Assembly (NCBI RefSeq): GCF_038024875.1
Contig: NZ_CP136136.1
Location: forward strand, 1,612,001 to 1,676,000
Reading direction: 5' to 3'
Origin: Gordonia rubripertincta
Lineage (GTDB): Bacteria; Actinomycetota; Actinomycetes; Mycobacteriales; Mycobacteriaceae
Length of the DNA: 64,000 nucleotides
Shown here: in pieces, positions 8,451 to 17,015 of the stretch
Position numbering within the stretch: position 1 is the first letter of the stretch
Layout of the letters: each line of letters starts with the position of its first letter
Made by a program: the position numbers and the translations under genes
Notes under the pieces: model-generated
Databases searched by the model: none
What the model saw: the letters and a program-made list of their open reading frames with translations, nothing else
Told to the model about the DNA's origin: nothing

Positions 8451-10160
8451 ATGCCTGCATGGAGTGAGTCTGTGATACACGGCAGCCTGGATGACGGACG
8501 GTATGTCACCCTGAAGTTCGCGGCCGACAGCGACGATGTGTTGGTAGCTCTCGGCCACCTCAGCGACATTCAGCCGTGGAACGACCATGTGCATATCTGG
8601 CGGGGCAGCGACGGCAAGCTTGACCATCATGATCGACGCTGGTCGGCCGCGATCTTCCCTTCGACCCCTGGCAAAGACGAACAGAAGTCCACCCGCAACG
8701 AATACAACCGCACCGCCGCGCTGCAACTCGAAAACCTTGTTAAGCAGGCTAGAGCGACTGCCGCCACGACCGACTGGCGAGCAGGCAAAGAGACGATGGA
8801 CAGCCTTAGACATCAGTGGAATTCAGTGTGGCGCGATCCGCGCTACACTTTCCGGCCCGGAACCATCGATTATGCAGAGCGGGACCGCCTGCGACGCGAG
8901 TTCAGGGAGGCGCAGGACACATTCTTTGAGAACCGCCGCCAAGCCAACGAACGTCGACAGCGTGACCAGCAGCATGCGCTCGAACGTAGAGAGGGGATAG
9001 TAGCAGAGGCCCATAGGCTGGCGGCATCCACCGACTGGAAAGCGACGGCCGCGCGCTTGCAAAAGCTCGACCAGGAATGGAAAGCCGCGGGGTCGTGTCG
9101 TCGCGAAGACAACGACCGCTTATGGCAAGAGTTCAAGAGTGCGAAAGACAGCTTCTACGCCAAACGCACCGCGTTCTTCGAAACAAGGGACCGCGACTCG
9201 GAGCGGGCCAAACGCGCCAAGGAAGACCTGGTGCGTGAGGCTGAGCGCCTTGTATCGTCGACAGATTGGAAGGCGACAGGGGATCAGTTCCGTCGACTTC
9301 AAGAACGCTGGAAAGCTACCGGGCACTGCAAGAAGAATGATAGCGATAGGCTATGGCAGCAATTCAGCGGTGCGCGGGACAAATTCAACCGCAACCGTGA
9401 GAAGCACTTCGAGAATGTGAAAGCCGACCAAGCAAAGGCGGTGCGGGCAAAGCAGTCCCTAGTGAGCGAAGCTCAATCGCTGTCCCGTGCCACGGATCTA
9501 CGGTCTGCCCGGCAGTCGATGAAAGGGTTAATGGACCGTTGGAAGGCAGCGCCTCGCGCCTCGCGCACTGACGAGGATAAACTATGGCAACAGTTTCGCC
9601 AGGCCCAAGACGAACTCCGGCGACGCTCGGATGTCGAGCGGCAGAACCGACAGCGAGAACAGCAGCAAGCTAGGTCCGCTAAGGAGCGACTGGTATCGCG
9701 TGCGGAGTCACTCAGCAACACATCCGATTTTAAGCTGGCGCGCCAAGAGATGCGAACTCTGATGGATGAGTGGAAGGCGGCTGGACGTGCCGAACGGGAT
9801 GTGGAGAACCAACTGTGGGAGCGCTTCCAGCGTGCCAGGGACCGATTCAACCAGGCTGCTAACGCCGCCTGGGAGAATCAAAAGCGAGAACGAGTGTCGA
9901 GACTTCAAGATGCAATCCAGCGTAAGAAGGAAGCCCTGAGCCGCATTGAGAATGCAATCCGTAGTACAGAATCGCAGCTGTCTGACCTATATAGTCGCCC
10001 GAAACCTTCGTACAAAAACCCCCGGCGCTGGGAGATTGCTAGTCGGCGCAACGAGGCAATCAGCAACAAAAGGAACAAGCTCGCCAGCATGCAGGGCAAG
10101 AGGAACGATATCGTTAACGCACTCGTCGATATGGAAGCAAAGCTGCGCAGCATGTACTGA
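8451..10160 (+). CDS. DUF349 multi-repeat coiled-coil protein
   Basis: A 569-residue protein built from five DUF349 units at about residues 94-165, 181-247, 257-322, 334-398 and 411-476. Each has the pattern TDW..A...L...WKAAG...R.D...LW..F..A.D.F. An unrelated N-terminal segment of about 90 residues (MPAWSESVIHGSLDDGRYVT...) precedes them, and a charged coiled coil (about 478-569) follows. No membrane segment, signal peptide or catalytic motif is visible. DUF349 proteins are widespread but functionally obscure. Finding one on an island between a recombinase remnant and Gabija suggests a defence or phage-related role, but that is inference from context only. A GAGGGGGG ribosome-binding site supports the start. 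Confidence 0.8.
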   Translation: MPAWSESVIHGSLDDGRYVTLKFAADSDDVLVALGHLSDIQPWNDHVHIWRGSDGKLDHHDRRWSAAIFPSTPGKDEQKSTRNEYNRTAALQLENLVKQARATAATTDWRAGKETMDSLRHQWNSVWRDPRYTFRPGTIDYAERDRLRREFREAQDTFFENRRQANERRQRDQQHALERREGIVAEAHRLAASTDWKATAARLQKLDQEWKAAGSCRREDNDRLWQEFKSAKDSFYAKRTAFFETRDRDSERAKRAKEDLVREAERLVSSTDWKATGDQFRRLQERWKATGHCKKNDSDRLWQQFSGARDKFNRNREKHFENVKADQAKAVRAKQSLVSEAQSLSRATDLRSARQSMKGLMDRWKAAPRASRTDEDKLWQQFRQAQDELRRRSDVERQNRQREQQQARSAKERLVSRAESLSNTSDFKLARQEMRTLMDEWKAAGRAERDVENQLWERFQRARDRFNQAANAAWENQKRERVSRLQDAIQRKKEALSRIENAIRSTESQLSDLYSRPKPSYKNPRRWEIASRRNEAISNKRNKLASMQGKRNDIVNALVDMEAKLRSMY

Positions 10161-10237
10161 CTACTTCTTTCTGAAGAATGGGCCGCGATGTCGTCAAACG
10201 TATTTCCCTGCACCTGAACTGCCTCAGCCACTGCCAC

Positions 10238-10707
10238 GGAGCATCCGGAGTCCACACGCAGTATCGCCAAGGCGCTCATCAGCATGGCGGGGGACCTCGT
10301 CAAGCAAGAGGCGTTCGTTCGGGAGATGCTTGAGTGTGACGAGCGCATCTCGGGTGTGTCGTTGAGCAGGTTCTTCGTCATGCTGTACTGGGATGGCCAC
10401 GCCTTCGCGTGCGTGGAGAGGCGCATGCTCGTCGTGCGCATCCCGGCAGCTTCGTCTAAGCGCCCGATCCCCGCCCACCGGGCAGAGTGGGTACTTGGGG
10501 ATATGGTCATGGAGAACTGGCGTGTCGACAGCGGCGAGCACTCGATGTGGGTGTCCCTAGCGCTACACGCCCGGGACGTCGTCGGCGACGAGCTAGGGCA
10601 GGCGGCGTAACGGGTTATCTGCGCCGGGGTTTGGGCATGTCAGACGGCAGATTGAGCAAGTGGTTAGTCTCGCTACTGAGGTTTGAAAGCCATGACGTTC
10701 CTTCCGC
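10238..10707 (+). repeat. 470-bp direct repeat, copy A
   Basis: Identical by eye to 13,863-14,332 with a constant offset of 3,625 bases and no indels. Homology starts at GGAGCATCC and ends at CTTCCGC in both copies. The pair brackets the Gabija genes and could support excision or duplication of the 3.6-kb unit by homologous recombination. Confidence 0.95.
10284..10610 (+). pseudogene. 5'-truncated duplicate of the unknown island gene
   Basis: A 108-codon frame from ATG 10284, identical in sequence to the C-terminal part of the gene at 13,840-14,235. It lacks the first 23 codons of the GTG-initiated version, plus the leader peptide and promoter. Upstream in frame there is a TGA and no start codon. 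It is probably a by-product of the duplication; if translated it would make only the C-terminal domain (MAGDLVKQEAFVREM... to ...GDELGQAA). Confidence 0.6.
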
Positions 10708-10893
10708 CAAATGGAAATCATTGTCAATTAACAGGGGCCGACGAGGTTTGAAGTCGCACGGGCATCTAGGAAATTGTGCTGCTTACCGGTGATGGCTGGG
10801 TTCAAATTCCGGACGTTCATTGTCATGAAACGCGATTGATGTTCCAGTATCGTTACCCGTTGTGTTTCGAGTAGTGCGTGGCGTGTGCGCGCT

Positions 10894-10921
10894 TTTGTAA
10901 TACACTTGGCCGTGAGATAAT
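10894..10921 (+). promoter_or_regulatory. Putative gajA promoter
   Basis: TTTGTA (10894-10899) and GATAAT (10916-10921) with a 16-base spacer lie just before gajA. The start codon is at 10930 with GGGGGCG as Shine-Dalgarno, so the mRNA leader would be very short. The 222 bases between the direct repeat and this site hold nothing else recognisable. Confidence 0.4.
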
Positions 10922-10929
10922 GGGGGCGT

Positions 10930-12534
10930 ATGATCACTCGAATTGCAATAAAGGGATACCGGCTGTTCAAGGAATTCGAACTTGAGCCCAATCCGGGGAC
11001 CAACATCGTTGTCGGAGATAATGAGGCTGGTAAGTCCACTCTGCTGGAAGCGATCTCGTTAGCTCTAACAGGTCGGCTGAACGGCCGTTGGGCCCAGGAT
11101 GAGCTGAATCCGTACTGGTTCAATCAAGAGAATGTTTCAGAGTATTTCAGCGCGCTCGATACGGAGTCTCCTTTGCCTCCTCCGGAAATACTTATTGAGC
11201 TATACTTGACAAATGAGGATGACAAACTACAACCCCTCCTCGGAGTCCACAATTCTCGCCAGGACAAACTCCCCGGAGTAAGGATTCATATCCACCCGGC
11301 CTCGGACTCCAGCGAAGAGTATGCGGACTACATGCGTTCCGAAGATCGTCCGGAGATCCTTCCAACAGAGTGGTACACCGTTGATTGGAGAAACTTCTGT
11401 GACGAGCCACTAAATAGGCGACCGAAACACCTTGGTGTTGCAGTGGTTGATTCCCGAACTATTCGATCCAGTGCCGGTGTGGATTACCACACTCGTGAGA
11501 TGCTTGCAGATTTTATCGAGCCGAAGGAGCGTGCTGCTGTTGCGATCGCGCATCGAAGTGCTCGCCACGTTATTAGCACGAAGACACTTCTCCCGGTGAA
11601 TGAGCGTATCGCCGAGAAGAGCAAAACGCTTCACGATAAGCCTATAGGTCTTCACATGGACCAGTCGGCAAACGCTTCGTGGGAGAATAGCATAGTGCCG
11701 CAGGTTTCTGATGTGCCATTCGCGATGGCGGGGCAAGGTCAACAAGCAGCTATCAAGGTTGCCCTAGCAATGAATCGTTCTGTCGATACAACTGCGTACG
11801 CGCTGATTGAAGAGCCTGAGAACCACTTGTCCCATACTAGCCTTACGAAGTTGGTGTCTCGGATCGAGGCGTTGGCTGGTGAAAGGCAGATATTCTTGAC
11901 GACGCACAGCTCATTCGTGCTGAACAGACTCGGCCTAGATAAGTTGATTCTGCTACACCAGGGTACTAAGGCCACATTCGAAGTACTACCCGAGGATACG
12001 GTCCGCTACTTTAAGAGGCTGTCGGGTTATGACACCATGCGGCTAGTGCTAGCGGACAAGGTTGTGCTGGTAGAGGGCCCGTCCGACGAAATGGTCTTTG
12101 AACACGCGTTTCGAGCAAAGCATGAAGACAGGGTGCCGATGGAGCTTGGCGTCGACGTAATCTCGATGGCCGGCGTCTCGTTGAAGCGTGGATTGCAACT
12201 GGCCTCTGCACTTAACCGCAAGGTGGCGGCAATACGTGACAACGACGGGAAGCCGCCGGATCACTGGCGTGATCCATTGCAGAATTGGCTCGCAGATGGC
12301 GTCCGCGAAGTGTTTATCGGTGATCCCGCCGACGGAAGAACCCTCGAACCACAGTTTCTGAAGCTGAACGATGATGCGGAATTGCGTTCACTGTTCGGCA
12401 TCACGGACGATGAGGTGCAAACCGACCAATGGATGGCATCCCACAAGACCGATTGGGCACTTAAGCTCGAAGAGTCTGAGGCGTCAGTTGAGTACCCTCA
12501 GTATCTGAAGGATGCGGTCGACTTCGTCTCATGA
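10930..12534 (+). CDS. gajA: GajA-type OLD-family ATPase/TOPRIM nuclease (Gabija)
   Basis: A 534-residue class 2 OLD protein. N-terminal ABC-type ATPase: Walker A GDNEAGKST (29-37), signature-like AMAGQGQQAAIKVALAM (266-281), Walker B ALIEEPENHLSH (291-302) and switch histidine TTHSS (324-328). C-terminal TOPRIM nuclease: KVVLVEGPSDEM (377-388, catalytic Glu 382) and AIRDNDG (434-440, Asp 437/439). Class 2 OLD genes followed by a UvrD-like helicase define Gabija, in which GajA cuts DNA and is held inactive by normal nucleotide levels. The stop overlaps the gajB start by four bases (ATGA). Slightly shorter than characterised GajA proteins, but all key residues are present. It uses AT-richer codons than the chromosome. 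Confidence 0.88.
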   Translation: MITRIAIKGYRLFKEFELEPNPGTNIVVGDNEAGKSTLLEAISLALTGRLNGRWAQDELNPYWFNQENVSEYFSALDTESPLPPPEILIELYLTNEDDKLQPLLGVHNSRQDKLPGVRIHIHPASDSSEEYADYMRSEDRPEILPTEWYTVDWRNFCDEPLNRRPKHLGVAVVDSRTIRSSAGVDYHTREMLADFIEPKERAAVAIAHRSARHVISTKTLLPVNERIAEKSKTLHDKPIGLHMDQSANASWENSIVPQVSDVPFAMAGQGQQAAIKVALAMNRSVDTTAYALIEEPENHLSHTSLTKLVSRIEALAGERQIFLTTHSSFVLNRLGLDKLILLHQGTKATFEVLPEDTVRYFKRLSGYDTMRLVLADKVVLVEGPSDEMVFEHAFRAKHEDRVPMELGVDVISMAGVSLKRGLQLASALNRKVAAIRDNDGKPPDHWRDPLQNWLADGVREVFIGDPADGRTLEPQFLKLNDDAELRSLFGITDDEVQTDQWMASHKTDWALKLEESEASVEYPQYLKDAVDFVS

Positions 12535-13623
12535 ACACAGCCACTCTCGCGGTAGCCGGATCACGTAAAACCCAGTCGATCGTGGATGCGTGCAAGGATG
12601 GCCCGACTGATCGCCGACGGCTTGTACTCACATACACGCTGACTGGTCAGCGAGACCTTGAGCGACGACTCAATGCGGCGTGTGACCCGCAACGTATTCC
12701 CGAGATTTGCGGATGGTACGCATTTCTGCTTCGTCAATGGGTGCGACCGTTCCTTCCGCTCCTATATCCCGGTAGACGGCTTGCCGGTCTGAATTTCGAA
12801 GGTTCTCCGGCCAGTAATCGACGGGGGATCGTAGTCGCGTCTGGCGAGGAACGGTTTCTCGATTCCGATTCGCGTGCCTATAAGAGGTTTTTATCCAAGC
12901 TCGCCGTAGATGTTGCCGAGAAGGCCGAGGGTACGGTGATTGATAGATTGCAGCGTATGTACGATGAGATATATGTCGACGAAGTCCAGGACATGACAGG
13001 GTACGACCTAGACATACTCGAGCAGTTACTAAAGTCGACGAGTACCATTTTTTTGGTAGGAGACATTCGGCAGTCGGTCTTTGATACTAACCCCCAGGAC
13101 CCTCGCCACAAAATCTACCGCGGCCTGAAAATGTTGGATTGGTTCAATGCCCAGCATGAGCATGGTCGGCTGGATATCAACTATTCATCTGATACTTGGC
13201 GCTGCGTTCAGGATGTTGCGACGTTCGCCGATTCAATTTTCGATGCATCGTTCGGTTTCCCTCCTACTATCTCTAAACAAGTGCGCAGTTCCGGGCATGA
13301 TGGGGTATTCGTCATCGCTCCTGAGCATGTTGATGCTTATGTTGAGGCGTATCGGCCTGTAGCTGTGCTACGGCAGACAGTCGCGACTGTGATTCCAGAG
13401 GGATACGAAGCCACGAATTTCGGAGTTTCAAAGGGCTTGACTCACGAACGCGTACTTATTTTCCCAACAGGTCCGATAAAGACTTTTCTCACTAAAGGCA
13501 CGATGCTTGCACCCCAAATCTGCATGCGGACTGTACGTTGGAGTTACACGCGCAATCTTCAGCGTGACGTTTGTCATGGAAGAACCGGCTAAGAGTGGGC
13601 TACCTGTTTGGACGCCTGGTTAG
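12531..13623 (+). pseudogene. gajB: GajB-type UvrD-like helicase (Gabija), frameshifted near 3' end
   Basis: SF1 helicase-like partner of GajA. Visible motifs: a degenerate Walker A AVAGSRKTQ (8-16), motif II YVDEVQDM (148-155), motif III LVGDIRQS (175-182) and GVSKGLTHERVLIFPTG (motif V region). The uninterrupted frame ends at 13,592 with an unrelated tail. One extra A in the AAA at 13,516-13,518 explains this: without it the frame continues APQSACGLYVGVTRAIFSV, a proper motif VI (VGVTRA), and stops at TAG 13,621-13,623, giving about 363 residues. Either the gene is inactivated or this is a sequencing error. It is short for GajB, lacking the large 2B-type insert. Confidence 0.82.
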
Positions 13624-13792
13624 TGGGATGATAGGGCACTAATAATACCTGGAGGTTTGCAGCAGTAGTTGCGCATATTCTGAAGCCTACGCCGTTACCC
13701 GCGCTGTCCTTTTCGGGAGACCTTCGATTGCAGTCGATCGGGGAGTCGCTATTGTCTCCGCTATGTCTCATTATAAGGCGTGAGGGGTGCTT

Positions 13793-13843
13793 ATGAAGAA
13801 ATCGAAAAAGAGTCGTCGTCACCGGAAGTATCAGGCAGGGTGA
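13793..13843 (+). CDS. Basic 16-residue leader peptide candidate
   Basis: ATG 13793 follows a good Shine-Dalgarno (GAGGGG at 13782-13787, five-base spacing) and encodes MKKSKKSRRHRKYQAG, with nine basic residues. Its TGA (13,841-13,843) overlaps the GTG of the next gene (GTGA), a classic translational-coupling arrangement. The alternative is that the same DNA is the N-terminus of the downstream protein read from a GTG at 13,780. Confidence 0.4.
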   Translation: MKKSKKSRRHRKYQAG

Positions 13844-14235
13844 CGGTCAGCGCGGTGCGCCGGGAGCATCCGGAGTCCACACGCAGTATCGCCAAGGCGC
13901 TCATCAGCATGGCGGGGGACCTCGTCAAGCAAGAGGCGTTCGTTCGGGAGATGCTTGAGTGTGACGAGCGCATCTCGGGTGTGTCGTTGAGCAGGTTCTT
14001 CGTCATGCTGTACTGGGATGGCCACGCCTTCGCGTGCGTGGAGAGGCGCATGCTCGTCGTGCGCATCCCGGCAGCTTCGTCTAAGCGCCCGATCCCCGCC
14101 CACCGGGCAGAGTGGGTACTTGGGGATATGGTCATGGAGAACTGGCGTGTCGACAGCGGCGAGCACTCGATGTGGGTGTCCCTAGCGCTACACGCCCGGG
14201 ACGTCGTCGGCGACGAGCTAGGGCAGGCGGCGTAA
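13840..14235 (+). CDS. Unknown island protein (complete copy)
   Basis: A 131-residue protein from GTG 13840 (VTVSAVRREHPESTRSIAKALISMAGDLVKQ...), or 151 residues if translation begins at GTG 13780. It is predicted soluble and mixed alpha/beta with no signal peptide, membrane segment or recognised motif; a central aromatic stretch reads SRFFVMLYWDGHAFACVERRM. All but the first 7 of these codons lie in the 470-bp direct repeat, so a truncated second copy sits on the other side of the Gabija genes. It may be regulated by the overlapping basic leader peptide. No function can be assigned. Confidence 0.6.
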   Translation: MTVSAVRREHPESTRSIAKALISMAGDLVKQEAFVREMLECDERISGVSLSRFFVMLYWDGHAFACVERRMLVVRIPAASSKRPIPAHRAEWVLGDMVMENWRVDSGEHSMWVSLALHARDVVGDELGQAA

Positions 14236-14332
14236 CGGGTTATCTGCGCCGGGGTTTGGGCATGTCAGACGGCAGATTGAGCAAGTGGTTAGTCTCGCTA
14301 CTGAGGTTTGAAAGCCATGACGTTCCTTCCGC
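13863..14332 (+). repeat. 470-bp direct repeat, copy B
   Basis: Partner of 10,238-10,707. This copy contains nearly all of the intact unknown gene, so it is likely the original, and copy A the derived end of a duplication or a crossover scar. Confidence 0.95.
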
Positions 14333-14338
14333 TGCATA

Positions 14339-14369
14339 TCGGGGGCCGGTCGGCGTGATTGGCCCCCGA
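14339..14369. terminator. Hairpin terminator between convergent units
   Basis: TCGGGGGCC (14,339-14,347) pairs perfectly with GGCCCCCGA (14,361-14,369) around a 13-base loop. It lies between the unknown gene and the convergent membrane operon. No T-tract follows. Confidence 0.6.
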
Positions 14370-14465
14370 GTTGTGCGAATCCCTTGCTGATTCAGAAGTT
14401 TCGCTGGAGAACTGGAACGGGTCGTCGGCCCAGAGCGCATCTTCTCAAGGGACGTGCGGTTCTCG

Positions 14466-15926
14466 TCAGTCGAGAAAGTACGCGAGGACCTTCTCGTCGG
14501 TGTCCAAGACCTCTTCCGAAGCCACTCCCAGCTCGAGTGCGAGCTCGACCGAACCGAGGAGAGCGAGCTCGACGTCGGGAGAGAAGGCTCGGTCGAGCAC
14601 CTCGAGGTAGTCGGCAACGCTCGTATTGAGCGTCATGATGAGGTCTTGGTAATCAGCGGCGAGTTGTCCGTCCAGCGCTCGCTGTTCGTCGGCGTAGCGC
14701 AGGATCAGTGCGGCCTCCCGCTCGGAGAGTGAGGACGATACCGCCTTGTACATGATGGTGCCGACGGTGTTGCCAATCACGGCCCCGAGGACCGGCACTG
14801 GAATGAGCGTCTGCCCGACGAAGGAGGATAGGGCGCTGACGGCGGTCTCCAGGCAGACGAGCTCGGCGTTCTCGATGAACTCCAACTCGTCGATCTCGCC
14901 GCGACGAAGCATGTTCGCCTGCTCCGCTACGCCGAACGCCGCAGTGACGATCGAGCTGGCGACGGCCGCGGATGTGGCGGTGAAGTTCGTGAGCCAGTAG
15001 ATGCTGAGTCCTCGGACGCCGCCCTTGACGGCGCCGAAGCCGCCTTCGCCTACGATGGCGGCCCAGTCCTCGCCGGTGAAGTCTTTAAGCTGCTTGCCCG
15101 CACGGCGTCTCGCGGCCACGGCCAGAACGACGGCGGTACCGCCCTCGATAGCGGCGGCGGTAAGCGTGGCCTGCGCGCCCTCCCTTACGGTCGGCCGGGC
15201 TTCTTGGTAAGCAGCGTCCCGCTGGGATCGATCGGTGTCACGAAGGGTAACTTTCTCGGTCTCTAGAGTCGCGTCGACGGCGCCCCTCTGAACTTCGGAG
15301 TACTTCAGGTGGGAGGGCTCGAGCGACTCGAAGTCGACAGATCCCTCTTCGAAAAAGGCTTGGACTCGTCTCCAGTCCTTGAGCGATGGGCCGTCGCCGC
15401 CGAGCGTTAGGAGCTTGTCGCCTTCCTCGCGAGGCATGGCGTGCAGCTTCTGGATCAACTCGTAGTGGTCGCGAGGGATCTGGTACTTTCCGCCCCTCTC
15501 GACGAAGTCGGGATACTTCCGGAGGTGTTCCGTGATCGCGCCGAGGCCGAAGCTGCCACCGGCCGCGACGAATTTCTGCTGAATCTCTATGCCGTTGCGC
15601 ATCAGGTCCACGGGGCCGTTGTCGTTTACCCAGTCGTAGACAGCGTCCCCACCACAAATCTGACTGCGAGCATTGCCGACGCCCACTTCTGCGACCTCGG
15701 CGATGAAGCCGTGTATGCCCTTCGTTCCGCCACGGTTTCTCGCGACCACCTCGAGATCGATCTTCCGGATCGCCTTGTCGATGGTGGCGAGCGCGTCCTT
15801 CAGGTTCACGTCCTGTCGGTTCAGGGTGCTCAGCAGGTTGCCGAGTCGGAGCTGATTGAGGTAGTTCACCCAGGCGGCCACGGCCTGCTCCTGGTTGCTC
15901 TTTCCAAGCTTTACCGCATCAGTCAT
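14466..15926 (-). CDS. Uncharacterised membrane-type protein, second gene of two-gene island operon
   Basis: A 486-residue protein. Residues 1-250 look soluble and strongly patterned, with GIHGFIAEVAEVGVGNA (70-86), WVNDNGPVDL (99-108) and a KYPDF...KYQIPRDHYELIQKLHAM block (137-164). Residues about 258-271, 308-335 and 366-393 are hydrophobic or amphipathic (for example TLIPVPVLGAVIGNTVGTIM), separated by polar linkers such as RRGEIDELEFIENAEL. The C-terminus is acidic and helical. The ATG overlaps the upstream partner's stop by eight bases (ATGACTGA), so the two are surely co-translated. No family name can be given with confidence. Its position beside Gabija makes a membrane-acting defence effector a reasonable guess. 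Confidence 0.7.
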   Translation of the reverse strand: MTDAVKLGKSNQEQAVAAWVNYLNQLRLGNLLSTLNRQDVNLKDALATIDKAIRKIDLEVVARNRGGTKGIHGFIAEVAEVGVGNARSQICGGDAVYDWVNDNGPVDLMRNGIEIQQKFVAAGGSFGLGAITEHLRKYPDFVERGGKYQIPRDHYELIQKLHAMPREEGDKLLTLGGDGPSLKDWRRVQAFFEEGSVDFESLEPSHLKYSEVQRGAVDATLETEKVTLRDTDRSQRDAAYQEARPTVREGAQATLTAAAIEGGTAVVLAVAARRRAGKQLKDFTGEDWAAIVGEGGFGAVKGGVRGLSIYWLTNFTATSAAVASSIVTAAFGVAEQANMLRRGEIDELEFIENAELVCLETAVSALSSFVGQTLIPVPVLGAVIGNTVGTIMYKAVSSSLSEREAALILRYADEQRALDGQLAADYQDLIMTLNTSVADYLEVLDRAFSPDVELALLGSVELALELGVASEEVLDTDEKVLAYFLD

Positions 15927-16911
15927 CCTCGTCGCCCTGCTCGATGCGTTTGTTCAGCAGCGCTGCGCACGCCTTCGTATTATTCACCAGAGCAACGAGT
16001 TGGGACTGCTGCGGAGCGGAAAGCGTGCGGAAGTCGGCACCGAAGAATTTTAGCCCTTGCGAGTAACTCTGCAGGAGCTGCTCGCGGAGGGAAACCGTGC
16101 GTCGGAGGAGGTCGTCGATCTCGGCGTCCAGACCTCTGACCAGCGCGGTGTTTTGTTTCACCGAGGTCAGCGCTTCTTGCTTCGCCTCCCGGTTCTCGAA
16201 CTTGCTCTTGGTGAACAGAGCGACTGACGCGAGGAGGGTGGCCCCCGCGACAGTCCAACCAACTGGCCCCGCGAGGGCGAGCAACGCGCCGCCTGCCGCC
16301 GCGCCTCCGCCGCCCGCCGCGACAGCGCCTCCGCCGAGCCAGGCGAGGGCGGCATTGGTCGCTGCAGCCCCGGAGAGTGCGGAGATCGCGGTGCCGGTTG
16401 ACGCGGTACCGAAGGTGGTGGCGACCCACAGCGCAGCTGTGGGAGCCATGCTCGCGACCGCGGCGCCGGCGGTGAACCCGGCAGTGGCGCCGGCAGCCGA
16501 TTTTCGCGCGGCCTCGAGGTCCTTCCGCGCGAATTCCTCCGCTGCAAGGAACTCGGCCTTCTGGAAGTCGATCTCGCAAAAGTCGGTGTCGAATGACTTC
16601 GGAGTGTTCACGATGCTGTTCACCAGCAACCCGACGAGCTCTATCAGGTCCGTCGAGCGTTCGCGCTGGAGGAGGAGGGACAGGCCCTTGTCGTTCATCG
16701 AGGTGAACGTGTTGTTGTACTCGGCTATGGCCTGCTCGTAGGGGTCGGGTGTCTTGATGGTCAGCCGCTCGACGGTGTCGACAGCGGCGTCCTTTAGATC
16801 GCTGGTCTGCTCCACCAACTGCTTGGTACTACTTCGCGCGAACTTGCCGAAGCCGCCCACAGCTTTGTCGAACCCTTGCTTGGCCTTGTCAATCCTCAGC
16901 GGTTCGACCAT
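15919..16911 (-). CDS. Uncharacterised glycine/alanine-rich membrane-type protein, first gene of operon
   Basis: A 330-residue protein from ATG 16911 (MVEPLRIDKAKQGF). It has an amphipathic helical N-terminal half (about 1-135), a long Gly/Ala-rich hydrophobic block (about 136-234) with glycine-zipper character (GGGAVAAGGGG, AGPVGWTVAGATLLASVALF), then a charged coiled-coil tail ending RIEQGDEDD. This architecture, two helical bundles flanking a membrane-inserting hairpin, recalls pore-forming or membrane-remodelling proteins, but no homologue is recognised. The frame is open 60 codons further upstream, but that stretch is promoter-like and unstructured. It is followed by its partner with an eight-base overlap. 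Confidence 0.7.
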   Translation of the reverse strand: MVEPLRIDKAKQGFDKAVGGFGKFARSSTKQLVEQTSDLKDAAVDTVERLTIKTPDPYEQAIAEYNNTFTSMNDKGLSLLLQRERSTDLIELVGLLVNSIVNTPKSFDTDFCEIDFQKAEFLAAEEFARKDLEAARKSAAGATAGFTAGAAVASMAPTAALWVATTFGTASTGTAISALSGAAATNAALAWLGGGAVAAGGGGAAAGGALLALAGPVGWTVAGATLLASVALFTKSKFENREAKQEALTSVKQNTALVRGLDAEIDDLLRRTVSLREQLLQSYSQGLKFFGADFRTLSAPQQSQLVALVNNTKACAALLNKRIEQGDEDD

Positions 16912-17015
16912 CGAGATGCCTGACCTCAATTCCTGTGTCCCTTTTGTCTGTCCTGGCGACAAGAGAGTATCCGTTGTGAGTGACACGTCGGATGCATCGG
17001 TTGGATTCGCTATGA

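Noticed and set aside
8451..10160. Reading the DUF349 protein as a phage tail tape-measure protein because of its repeats and coiled coils.
   Set aside because: The repeats match DUF349 closely, and no other phage structural gene is nearby.
10798..10812. GGGTTCAAATTCCGG resembles a tRNA T-arm and could be an internal attachment-site remnant.
   Set aside because: Only the T-loop consensus matches; flanking bases do not form an acceptor stem and show no further identity to tRNA-Ser.
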